From BS750m-G69 sp964441235 (GTDB lineage: Bacteria > Fidelibacterota > UBA2242), in the NCBI GenBank assembly GCA_964441235.1, contig CAYTUQ010000005.1:1-64000 (forward strand): DNA of 64,000 nt, given 5' to 3'. Shown in pieces: positions 1 through 7,672 of the stretch. The translations under genes and the position numbers were made by a program. Every line of letters begins with the position of its first letter. The first letter of the stretch is position 1. The notes under the pieces were generated by a model. It did not search any database, was not told the origin of the DNA, and saw only the letters and a program-made list of their open reading frames with translations.

Positions 1-108
1 TATGTAAATTATTGTTTTTAAAGAAAATCCTTTTTTAAAGTGTCAAACTTGAGTTAAATATCAAGAAATTTAAATTTAAAATTGCTATTTGAAATTTGCA
101 ATTATCTA

Positions 109-978
109 TTAAAGAATCTTACTAACAATTCTCTGAATATACTCCGGTGTAGTACCACAGCAACCGCCTACAATTTCTACACCGATTTTTTTTATAGATA
201 GTATATTATCTGAGAAGAAATCTTCATCTTCAGGATAGATAATACTTAACCCTTTAACCTCTGGGATTCCAGCATTTGGCTGAATAATTACAGGGCTATC
301 AATGCAATCCCGGATCTCTCCAGCGAGTAAAACCATCTTATCGCTTCCTATGGAACAATTAGCTCCAACAGCTTCAGCTCCGGCATCAACCAATCTTTTC
401 ATGCTGTCTTCGACTCTATTTCCCATCAGAGTAACAAAACCCGTCGGTTTTTGCTCGAAAGTGAGAGTTGCAAATATCGGCAAAGACGAAACAGATTGAA
501 CTCCATTAATAGCAGCAAGGGATTCCTTGATATCGAACATTGTTTCAATTATAAAAAGGTCGGCACCTGCTTTGTACAAATACTCTGCCTGCTCTGCAAA
601 GCAGTCAACAGCTTCTTCAGAGCTGATAGTGCCGAATGGTTTTAACATCTCTCCGGTTGGACCAATATCACCTGCCACAAATTTATTATCACCCGCTGCC
701 TCTTTAGCGAGTTGAACGGCGATTTTGTTTATTTCTTCGACCTCTTTTCCCAATCCAACTTTCGACAGTTTAATAGGAGAGCCACCAAATGTATTTGTTG
801 TTACGACATTAGAGCCAGCCTCGAAGTAGGACTTGTGAATATTTCTCACTACATCGGGCTTTTCAAGAATCCATAATTCAGATGCTTTTCCTCCCTTAAG
901 TCCCTCGCGAATAAGCATTGTTCCCATTGCACCATCAAATAGTAAACCGTCTTTTATTGCTTTTTCGATAATATCCAT
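109..978 (-). CDS. Homocysteine S-methyltransferase domain protein
   Basis: This is a stand-alone version of the homocysteine-binding (MetH N-terminal) barrel, which transfers a methyl group to homocysteine to make methionine. The three zinc-ligand cysteines of the family are present: C208 in GANCS and C273/C274 in GGCCGT. The N-terminal DGAMGTML motif is also typical. At 289 aa it holds only this domain; the folate, cobalamin and activation domains of full MetH are absent. It starts two bases after the stop of the corrinoid protein gene upstream, so the two are almost certainly co-transcribed, and the corrinoid protein is the likely methyl carrier. The original methyl donor is not encoded here, so the exact substrate is inference. 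Confidence 0.88.
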   Translation of the reverse strand: MDIIEKAIKDGLLFDGAMGTMLIREGLKGGKASELWILEKPDVVRNIHKSYFEAGSNVVTTNTFGGSPIKLSKVGLGKEVEEINKIAVQLAKEAAGDNKFVAGDIGPTGEMLKPFGTISSEEAVDCFAEQAEYLYKAGADLFIIETMFDIKESLAAINGVQSVSSLPIFATLTFEQKPTGFVTLMGNRVEDSMKRLVDAGAEAVGANCSIGSDKMVLLAGEIRDCIDSPVIIQPNAGIPEVKGLSIIYPEDEDFFSDNILSIKKIGVEIVGGCCGTTPEYIQRIVSKIL

Positions 979-980
979 AA

Positions 981-1634
981 TTAAACTACCCCCATCAATT
1001 TTTTTGCAACTTTCACAGCAGCCATGGCATTTTGTCCATATCCATCCGCTCCAATTTCATCTGCCCATCTATGTGAAACAGGAGCGCCTCCAACCAGCAC
1101 CTTAAATTGGTCTCGCAAACCTCTCTCCTTAAGTGTTTCAATGATTTTCCGCTGTCCTATCATAGTAGTTGTTAGCAGAGCAGAAACACAGATAAAATCC
1201 GACTCAAAAGCAATAGCTTCCTCGATAAATTTTGAAACAGGCACACTTGCACCGAGGTCTTTTATTTCAAAACCGGCAGTTGATAAAATCGTACCGACAA
1301 GAGTTTTACCAATATCATGTATATCTCCCTCTACAGTACCGATAACAACCTTACCAAGAATTTTTCTTGATACGCCTTCCGATTTCATGATTGGAGTTAG
1401 TATCTCAATCGCACTTTTCATAGCTTCTGAACTGATAATTAATTCGGGCAAAAAGTACTCACCGGCTTCAAACAAATCACCTGCTTTTCTGATACCCGGG
1501 ACGAGACCGCTATCTAGAATTTCATTAGATTTTAAGCCTTCACTAATAGCTCTTTTGACAAGCGAATTCGTCTCTTCACGTTCACCCTTAAAAACAGCAT
1601 CACCGATCTGATTAAGGAGTAACTCTCTGCTCAT
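981..1634 (-). CDS. Corrinoid (B12-binding) methyltransferase carrier protein
   Basis: A 217 aa protein with the two-part layout of MtbC/MttC/MetH-type corrinoid proteins: a helical cap (about residues 1-90) and a Rossmann-like B12-binding domain. The B12 motif D104-x-H106-D107-x-G109 supplies the lower axial histidine, and the SALLTTTM and VGGAPV segments are typical of the fold. It carries a methyl group on cobalt between methyltransferases. A GGGG ribosome site precedes the ATG. It is the first gene of a two-gene minus-strand operon with the homocysteine methyltransferase. No methylamine or methanol methyltransferase lies beside it in this window, so the donor is unknown. Confidence 0.9.
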   Translation of the reverse strand: MSRELLLNQIGDAVFKGEREETNSLVKRAISEGLKSNEILDSGLVPGIRKAGDLFEAGEYFLPELIISSEAMKSAIEILTPIMKSEGVSRKILGKVVIGTVEGDIHDIGKTLVGTILSTAGFEIKDLGASVPVSKFIEEAIAFESDFICVSALLTTTMIGQRKIIETLKERGLRDQFKVLVGGAPVSHRWADEIGADGYGQNAMAAVKVAKKLMGVV

Positions 1635-1724
1635 ATTTTCCCCTTTCGATAAAATGTGAAAAATTCAATGTATTCAAACCAATAGAAATTTATATCAATG
1701 CCGTAAATTTAGAGGTTCGGATCG

Positions 1725-1838
1725 TTATTTTAATAGAACCACTTTTTTCGTTTTAGAAAAATCTTTATCAGCTTTCGACTGACAAAAATATACGTCATTT
1801 ATAACAATATTATTACAGATATTTTTACCATCAATCTT
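1725..1838 (-). pseudogene. Remnant of a type A (T9SS-like) C-terminal sorting domain
   Basis: Reading the minus strand gives DGKNI, then NDVYFCQSKADKDF, then SKTKKVVLLK and a TAA stop. This is the pattern of the last 30-odd residues of the sorting domain that ends the neighbouring protein at 2206-3567 (NGVYFYQLTTDKGF, RTEKMIFLR). The frame is closed by TGA just upstream (1839-1841), and there is no matching N-terminal part. It is therefore the tail of a lost secreted protein. The 5-prime edge coincides with a hairpin (CTTTCAGG / CCTGAAAG, about 1836-1862). Confidence 0.65.
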
Positions 1839-1929
1839 TCAGGGTTCAGATACCTGAAAGGTTTTGTATGACGCAAAGATTTTTTAAAAAGGGTATGTAA
1901 TAACGTAACTGTTTACACACTATTTTATT

Positions 1930-2170
1930 TTAATTAGTGTCTGTCTATAAAGTCGAATAAACCGATCCATACGGATCTGTAAGATGAATCGGTTAGAGTT
2001 TTTTAATGTATTCATGCCCACCCTGATAAATCAGGGTGTTGTCTTAACATCTTAATAATGTGATAATTGAGATAACACCACAATTTATTGTGGTGGATAA
2101 GCGATGTCCAATATTATAAAACCACTTTAGTGGTTTACTGAGTTTATAGACAAACTTTATATAGACAGTT
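1930..2170. repeat. Array of short perfect hairpins (REP-like)
   Basis: Most of the 1635-2205 gene-free stretch is structured. Perfect hairpins with 4-nt loops lie at 2019-2038 (stem CACCCTGA, loop TAAA), 2076-2095 (stem CACCACAA, loop TTTA) and 2119-2136 (stem AAACCAC, loop TTTA). A weaker one starts at about 1960. Near-identical flank words (TATAGAC) occur at both ends. A second array with the same order of stems is at 13433-13542. Such arrays are known to accompany Y1/REP transposases, but no transposase is present here. Confidence 0.6.
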
Positions 2171-2205
2171 ATAAAATTTAAAGCTGTGAACGGTTACGTA
2201 ATAAC

Positions 2206-3567
2206 TTACCTTAGAAAGATCATCTTTTCCGTCCTGATAAAGCCTTTATCAGTGGTCAATTGATAGAAATAGACGCCATTTCCTACTATACGGTCATTAG
2301 CATCTTTACCACTCCAGGTAACTTCATATTGATTTTGCTGAAGTTCTCCGTTAATAAGCGTTTTTACTAAATTTCCACGCAGGTCAATAATCCTCAGTGT
2401 AACGTGAGCGTTTTCAGGGATGTAAAAACTGATATTTGTAGTTGGATTGAATGGATTCGGATAGCAGGGAAAAAGCTGGAAGTCGTCGGGAACCATTCCC
2501 AATTCTTCTCTGCCTTTAGGTATCGCAGAAACTATATTGTGCTTCTCTGTCTCACCGGCTCGACTCACATCTTCCAGTTGATACCAGTATTCGATGCCAT
2601 TAATCACATTTCTATCAACATATTGGTATTCATGTCTGGATGAAGTATTGCCGTGACCGGGAATCAATTGATAATTGATAATTGATAATTGTTCATCTGA
2701 ATAAAGGTTTCTATAAATATTAAATCCAAGATTTTCTACTTCGCTTTCGGTTACCCAGTTTAAAGTGACTTTAGCGTTGCCGGGAGTGGCGGTGAAGGAG
2801 GTGAGGGTGACGGGTAGGGAGACATCTTCTATCTCGTCTAAGTCTGTTTCGACGCCTGGGTCACCAGAAGTCCATTTAGTGCTTTCCTGGGTATTGAAGA
2901 TAGAATTATCAGCATTTCTCGCCTGGAGTTTTGGGATAGATGTATTTGCTGGAACAGCTATCTTGAAGTAGCCTGATGTCGTTGTGTATCCTTCAGTTAC
3001 TCCATTATCCTCAATAGCATATGTTCCAATTATTTCATTACTCGCATTAAAAGCTAAGACAGCTTTACCCGCTGTAGATGACGTAGCAGTGGCATAAACC
3101 CAGGAGCCATTGCCTGTTTCAGAAGTCATATCAAGTAAAGTAATTGAACTATCCAAGTTAGTAGTGACAGGGTCTCCGCTCAGTTTTCTGAGATTAATAG
3201 AAAATTTTACGTCGCCAGCAGATAGTGTGTCGTTTTTTACGAACACCCACATTTCCTCTGACGCAGAAGTTGCAGTAAAAGAAGGCTGGTTCTTCCACTG
3301 TGCCGTGCTTTTATTCCATTGCTTACTGTTATTATCCCAAATATAACCAGAATATTTTGAATCTGTGTAAAACCTGACCTTATAGGCATAGACCGTATCT
3401 TGTGTCAACCCAATGAAAGTTACATATACTGCACAGGGTGTTCCATCTTGAGAGATGTTTAAGGGATAATCTCCTGTGTTAAGTGTTACCCCAAGTGCCG
3501 CAAATGCAGCGGGAACCAATACTAATACCATCACCCCAACCATCAGCACAGCGCTCAGCCTTTTCAT
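2206..3567 (-). CDS. Secreted protein with Fn3-like region and type A C-terminal sorting domain
   Basis: A 453 aa exported protein. Residues 1-23 form a signal peptide ending AAFA. About 25-230 are beta-rich and unrecognised. A fibronectin-like segment follows (LPVTLTSFTATPGNAKVTL, NWVTESEVENLGFNIYR). The last 90 residues are a FlgD-like type A sorting domain (YPNPFNPTTNISF ... GNGVYFYQL ... KMIFLR). Families with this tail are exported through the type IX secretion system; no T9SS component gene is in the window. The Fn3 region holds a short insertion encoded by a 7-bp repeat (2665-2691). The substrate of the N-terminal part cannot be inferred. It sits alone between repeat-rich spacers. Confidence 0.85.
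   Translation of the reverse strand: MKRLSAVLMVGVMVLVLVPAAFAALGVTLNTGDYPLNISQDGTPCAVYVTFIGLTQDTVYAYKVRFYTDSKYSGYIWDNNSKQWNKSTAQWKNQPSFTATSASEEMWVFVKNDTLSAGDVKFSINLRKLSGDPVTTNLDSSITLLDMTSETGNGSWVYATATSSTAGKAVLAFNASNEIIGTYAIEDNGVTEGYTTTSGYFKIAVPANTSIPKLQARNADNSIFNTQESTKWTSGDPGVETDLDEIEDVSLPVTLTSFTATPGNAKVTLNWVTESEVENLGFNIYRNLYSDEQLSIINYQLIPGHGNTSSRHEYQYVDRNVINGIEYWYQLEDVSRAGETEKHNIVSAIPKGREELGMVPDDFQLFPCYPNPFNPTTNISFYIPENAHVTLRIIDLRGNLVKTLINGELQQNQYEVTWSGKDANDRIVGNGVYFYQLTTDKGFIRTEKMIFLR
2665..2691. repeat. In-frame heptad tandem repeat (ATAATTG units)
   Basis: Three direct 7-bp units plus partial ends lie inside the secreted protein gene, adding residues such as QLSIINYQLI to its Fn3-like region. 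Related AT-rich 7-bp repeats occur between genes at 60244-60271 and 60415-60449, so this looks like a dispersed microsatellite rather than protein-specific sequence. Confidence 0.7.
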
Positions 3568-3827
3568 AACAGCCTCCTTTCCGGTTTCTCCACTTAGATT
3601 TCTAAAATATTAAAACTTCAAGACTCAAAAGAGCTCAGTTTTCAATTTCTTATCTTTTTATAATTTGGATATAATTTTGAGAAAGTCAAGTTAATTTTTC
3701 GAGTTTGGGTTGGGCTAATGAAATTCAATTGAGTAATTAGAATCTGTCCACAAACCCGTTTCCGCCCCGATTTATCGTAACTAAACGGGTTTTGTTCTAA
3801 TTGCGAAGACATCAATGCCTTCGTTAA

Positions 3828-4100
3828 GGGGGTGTGATAGAATAAAGTTGTCATTCTCGGAGACCCGTCTGGCGATGGTGAATTATCATTGTGTCCCGAA
3901 ACTTCGGGATGAATTTACAATATTAATAATTTTCAGGGGGTGAGAAAAAACTAATTACTATTTACAGAATTATATTCATAATATTTTTTCGGAGACCCGT
4001 CTGGCGATTGAACTTAGAATAATACAAAAATCCATTTTATTTCTTCTTCCCAGAGGGATGTCTTCGACACATCCCCTAAAGGTTATTTTATCACACCCCC
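3828..4100 (+). mobile_element. MITE-like element, copy 1 (273 bp, no ORF)
   Basis: The element begins GGGGGTGTGATA and ends TATCACACCCCC, giving terminal inverted repeats of about 12 bp, and is flanked by TAA on both sides (3825-3827 and 4101-4103). The reverse complement of 55754-56020 matches it along nearly its whole length, with the same TAA flanks. It codes for nothing convincing. The 3-bp flank would suit an IS5-group (IS1031-type, TNA target) transposase acting in trans, but this is inference. The rest of the 3568-4377 gene-free stretch shows no gene that I can support. Confidence 0.8.
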
Positions 4101-4377
4101 TAAATCGAAAAAAGACGGATAAATCAGCCTATTTTAAGGCAGACACATTTATGTGGGTTTTTGTTAACAAGGGATGTGATTTATCGCCTTGCATCTTAAA
4201 ATTTGGCTTCGTTACTAGCCGGACATTCTGTTCGCGCGTCGAAGATGTCTTTGTGAAAAGCAGGTTTGTTTATTGCATCTGTGTTCTTGGTAACTTGATG
4301 GCTGAACTGTAAATTTCAATTTGGGAATTTAAAACAGATTACAAATACAAATGTAGAGGGAAATAAGGTTTGAAACT

Positions 4378-5250
4378 ATGAAGACATATCTCGATTGTGT
4401 GCCGTGTGTTGTAAAATTTGCTTTAAGTGCAATTCGAAAAGTGACATATAGTGAAGAAATTCAGGAAAAGATCATGCGAGAGGTATTGTATGAGCTTTCG
4501 CGGATTGACTTTAGCCTTTCGCCGCCGGAAATCAGCCATATAGTTTTCCATTATATAAAGGAATATTTCGGAGATGTTGATCCCTATCTTGAAGACAAAA
4601 AGCGATTTAACAGGTTCTGTTTGACTCTTTTACCACAGCTGAGAGAAAGAGTTGTTAGATCAAAAAATCCATTTGACACGACAATTCGAATGTCAATAGC
4701 CGGTAATATTATTGATTCCGGCGTTAACACAAATGTTAATGAAAGAGATGTTCTTGATACCATCGAAGAGTGTATGACTGCAAATCTTTATACCGATGAA
4801 TGTATCATTACTCTTCATGAAGAGATAAGAAGTGCCAAAAGTATTCTGATTTTGGGAGATAATGCAGGTGAAATAGTTTTTGATCAGCTATTGATTGACC
4901 AGATGCCAAAGGAAATTGTAACATACGTCGTAAAAAGCGCTCCGATATTAAATGATGCGACGATGGAAGATGCAGTAGAAACCGGTTTAACAAAAATAGT
5001 AAATGTTATAGGTAATGGCTCGGATTCTCCAGGGACAATTCTGGATAGATGTTCACGTGAATTTATAGAGCAATTTAATGAGGCAGATGTAGTTATCGGA
5101 AAAGGACAGGCAAATTACGAGACCCTGAGCGATGTTGATAGGGCAATATTTTTTATATTGAAAATCAAATGTCCCGTAATCGCAAGGGATATGGGCTATA
5201 GTGATGGGAATTGTATCGTCATTAAGAAAAATAAGGTGGAAAGTTTATAA
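4378..5250 (+). CDS. DUF89/ARMT1-like metal-dependent phosphatase family protein
   Basis: A 290 aa protein of the DUF89 family, whose characterised members are cobalt/manganese-dependent phosphatases that remove damaged or excess phosphometabolites. The family fingerprint is the GDNAGE motif at about residues 159-164 (metal-binding Asp and Asn), supported by GKGQANYETL towards the C-terminus. The N-terminus carries C7-x-x-C10 (DCVPC), typical of the prokaryotic CxxC subgroup, and could hold a metal. A GGGAAATAAGG stretch lies upstream of the ATG. It is a single-gene unit flanked by repeats. The physiological substrate cannot be told from sequence. Confidence 0.85.
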   Translation: MKTYLDCVPCVVKFALSAIRKVTYSEEIQEKIMREVLYELSRIDFSLSPPEISHIVFHYIKEYFGDVDPYLEDKKRFNRFCLTLLPQLRERVVRSKNPFDTTIRMSIAGNIIDSGVNTNVNERDVLDTIEECMTANLYTDECIITLHEEIRSAKSILILGDNAGEIVFDQLLIDQMPKEIVTYVVKSAPILNDATMEDAVETGLTKIVNVIGNGSDSPGTILDRCSREFIEQFNEADVVIGKGQANYETLSDVDRAIFFILKIKCPVIARDMGYSDGNCIVIKKNKVESL

Positions 5251-5691
5251 GTGAAACGTGAAGATGTGATTATTTGTTATTTCTTTCTATATAGAGATGA
5301 GATGAAAAGTGAAATTGTGAAATTTAAGAGAGTTTGAGATATGCTGATCCATGTTTTGAAACAATCTTTAATGTACCGCGGAGCTCTGCTCCGCAATCCC
5401 ACCAGAGAAGTGTTTATTTGGTTAAGTAGTTTTATATCCCCCGAATCCGTCAAAAATCCGGACAGGTAAATTCGGGGATTATCTCAACTATCTAAATTGC
5501 TTCGAATCTCTTTACAAAACTGAGTTTTGTGTTGTAGACATCTCCATGTGATGACGCAATTGTTTCAGAAACTTTTTTTCTTCAGTTGTGAGTGCATATT
5601 ATCGATGTAGAGAACACAGTTTCCTATTTAGTTCACATCATGAAATAAGATTTCGGAACGATTGGAGTCAAGAATTATTTCTCCTTGTAAA
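5251..5691. other. Gene-free spacer with several hairpins
   Basis: No convincing gene is present. Visible structures are a GCGGAGC/GCTCCGC hairpin near 5378-5394, a longer imperfect one with CCCCGAAT and ATTCGGGG arms near 5440-5480, and GTGAAA-type short direct repeats at 5251-5320. The hairpins resemble the dispersed palindromic modules found elsewhere in the window. Confidence 0.4.
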
Positions 5692-5976
5692 TTACTCAAA
5701 CAAACCCCGATGCTTCTCGATTATCTCACGTATAGCTGGTAGAATAAAAACATTAGACAAATCCATTTTACTAAGTACTTTAATCAGAAATTCAATTTGC
5801 AGGTCAAGTGGAGTATATTTATTTATTACAACTGTATTATCTTTTTGTACCAAACAGGTGCCGTCTTTGAAATCGCCCTTCCCATAAATTACCGTACATC
5901 CAAGACGTTCAAACAACAATTCAAGTTCTTCTCTGATGGACAGCAATTTGGTCTTCGATGTGTTCTTCGGAAGCAT
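5692..5976 (-). CDS. Small conserved-looking protein of unknown function
   Basis: A 94 aa soluble protein. It begins with a charged helical segment (TSKTKLLSIREELELLFERL), followed by short beta-type stretches (GCTVIYGKGDF, NTVVINKY) and helices. I do not recognise a family. It starts seven bases downstream of the stop of the mannose-1-phosphate guanylyltransferase gene on the same strand, so it is probably translated from the same transcript. No strong ribosome site is visible. Position and coding-like composition support a real gene; its role is open. Confidence 0.6.
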   Translation of the reverse strand: MLPKNTSKTKLLSIREELELLFERLGCTVIYGKGDFKDGTCLVQKDNTVVINKYTPLDLQIEFLIKVLSKMDLSNVFILPAIREIIEKHRGLFE

Positions 5977-5983
5977 AATTTAA

Positions 5984-7051
5984 TTATAAGTATTCATTCC
6001 GGTTTTTACGTTCCATCATTTCAACAAGGTCTTTAACTTTTTCTGACTCATTACGATTGACAATAAGTAGAGAATCTTTTGATTGAATTATAATAAGGTC
6101 TTTAACGCCTATCGTAGATATCAGGTTTTTTTGCGAATATATATAGCAACCGCTTGTATCAATTGTTTCCGTATCTCCTATCAATACATTGCCATTTTCG
6201 TCTTTTTCTTTTATGTCATAGACTACATCCCACGAGCCTACATCGCTCCAATCAAAATTCCCCCTGACGACGTATACGTTTTTGGCTTTTTCCATAACTC
6301 CATAATCAATAGAATTGCTGTGAATTGTTGCCCATTGGCGTTTTAATACAGAATTGTAATCAAGAGTGTCAATTGCTTTAGAAACAGCCTGAAGACTTTC
6401 ATAAAGTTCAGGCAGGAAAAGTTTAATAGAGTTCAAAATGTTAGTAGCTTTCCAGATAAATATACCACTATTCCACAAAAATTCGCCGCTTTCAAGAAAC
6501 CTTTTAGCAGTATTCAAATTAGGCTTTTCCGCAAAAGTCTTTACTTTATGTATCATGCCATTTTTTACCAAACTTTTTTTATCGAACTGAATATATCCAT
6601 AGCCTGTTGCCGGTCGTGTTGGTGTAACCCCAAAGGTAATTAGTGCAACATGGTCTCTGGCGTATTTTACACCACTTTCTACTGCTTTGGCGAAACTGTA
6701 ATGGTCATTAATAAGATGGTCTGCAGGAAAAACGCCAATGACCGCATCGGGATCCTTAGCCTCAATAACTGTTGCAGCCAATCCAATGCATGGCGCTGTG
6801 TTTTTACCAGAGGGTTCTGCAATAAAATTATTCTCGGAGAAATCGCTCAATTCATTTAGAATAGGTTCATAAAGGTCCTGTCCAGCAACTATATATATTT
6901 TATTCTTGTCACTAACCTCCTGCAGACGGTTGTATGTCAGCCTTAACATTGACTGCTTTGATACTATGTCAATAAGTTGTTTAGGTTTATCTCGATGGCT
7001 TCTCGGCCAAAAACGTTTTCCAATACCACCTGCCATTATTACTGAGTACAT
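5984..7051 (-). CDS. manC: Mannose-1-phosphate guanylyltransferase
   Basis: A 355 aa nucleotidyltransferase that joins GTP and mannose-1-phosphate to give GDP-mannose for glycan synthesis. The N-terminal GTP-binding signature is complete (MAGGIGKRFWPRSHR ... KPKQ, residues 7-26), and the family motifs FAEKPN, WNSGIF and DWSDVGSWD follow in order. It lacks the C-terminal cupin (isomerase) domain of the bifunctional ManC/AlgA type, so only the guanylyltransferase step is expected. It starts two bases after the truncated DapF-like gene and is followed by a small unknown gene, forming a minus-strand run. Confidence 0.92.
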   Translation of the reverse strand: MYSVIMAGGIGKRFWPRSHRDKPKQLIDIVSKQSMLRLTYNRLQEVSDKNKIYIVAGQDLYEPILNELSDFSENNFIAEPSGKNTAPCIGLAATVIEAKDPDAVIGVFPADHLINDHYSFAKAVESGVKYARDHVALITFGVTPTRPATGYGYIQFDKKSLVKNGMIHKVKTFAEKPNLNTAKRFLESGEFLWNSGIFIWKATNILNSIKLFLPELYESLQAVSKAIDTLDYNSVLKRQWATIHSNSIDYGVMEKAKNVYVVRGNFDWSDVGSWDVVYDIKEKDENGNVLIGDTETIDTSGCYIYSQKNLISTIGVKDLIIIQSKDSLLIVNRNESEKVKDLVEMMERKNRNEYL

Positions 7052-7053
7052 TT

Positions 7054-7656
7054 TTATACCTCATTAATTAAATTTTTCACTTTGATAGTTCCTTCAAACA
7101 CCTTTATTGTAGAACATTTCAAATATAATTTACTTGATATTTTCTCAATTCGCAAATCACCGCCCAGCGCCTTTAAAGTGACAGGCATTTTCTCATTAAA
7201 TACTTCCGAAATAATAAAAGCAGATACAACAGCTCCCGTACCGTCAGAAGACACGTCTGTGCAGGATAAAGTTTCGTCCTCTACACCTCTTTCATAAGTA
7301 TGAATTGCCCAATTTCCATCCCAAAGGGATCCTTTCGGATGTGAAACCTTTTCAATATAATCTATATTGGCGTCGAATTTTTTCCTCATTTCGGGCGGTT
7401 TTGAATATATATCCATACTATTGAGATTCTTCTGGACTTTCACAAGGTGAGGCACACCGGTATCTACAAGGTATTCTTTTCCATTTTCCAGATTGATCTT
7501 ATGAAAATTCTCTGGTTGTCGAATTGTTAAAATCACTTTCCCGTTTTCTACTATGCCGAGATGAATGCCATCCGCGGCATAAAATTTATATCTTTTTTGA
7601 GTACATATTCCACTTTCGTTAACGTAAGGAATTGCGGCACGAACTCTATTTTCCAA
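7054..7656 (-). CDS. N-terminally truncated diaminopimelate epimerase-like protein
   Basis: A 200 aa relative of DapF, which interconverts LL- and meso-diaminopimelate for lysine and peptidoglycan. Homology covers only the second half: DTGVPHLV, then HTYERGVEDETLSC with the conserved Glu-Arg and the second catalytic Cys. The first 70 or so residues, including the first catalytic Cys in CGNG, are missing. The frame is closed by TAG 12 bases before the only possible start, a TTG. A six-residue insertion (TDVSSD) separates the second Cys from the GTG that normally follows it directly. Epimerase activity is therefore unlikely. It is either a decaying gene or a repurposed half-fold. It lies 16 bases after the lipoprotein gene. 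Confidence 0.7.
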   Translation of the reverse strand: MENRVRAAIPYVNESGICTQKRYKFYAADGIHLGIVENGKVILTIRQPENFHKINLENGKEYLVDTGVPHLVKVQKNLNSMDIYSKPPEMRKKFDANIDYIEKVSHPKGSLWDGNWAIHTYERGVEDETLSCTDVSSDGTGAVVSAFIISEVFNEKMPVTLKALGGDLRIEKISSKLYLKCSTIKVFEGTIKVKNLINEV

Positions 7657-7672
7657 AAATGGACACTATTTC

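Noticed and set aside
1024..1611. A 195-codon frame antisense to the corrinoid protein gene
   Set aside because: It is the shadow of a strongly conserved gene on the other strand and has no start signal.
3642..3854. A 70-codon minus-strand frame ending near 3642
   Set aside because: Its start lies in the MITE end and the sequence shows no family pattern; treated as chance.
4058..4312. An 84-codon open frame between the MITE and the DUF89 gene
   Set aside because: It starts inside the MITE terminus, has no ribosome site or recognisable pattern, and its composition is not coding-like.
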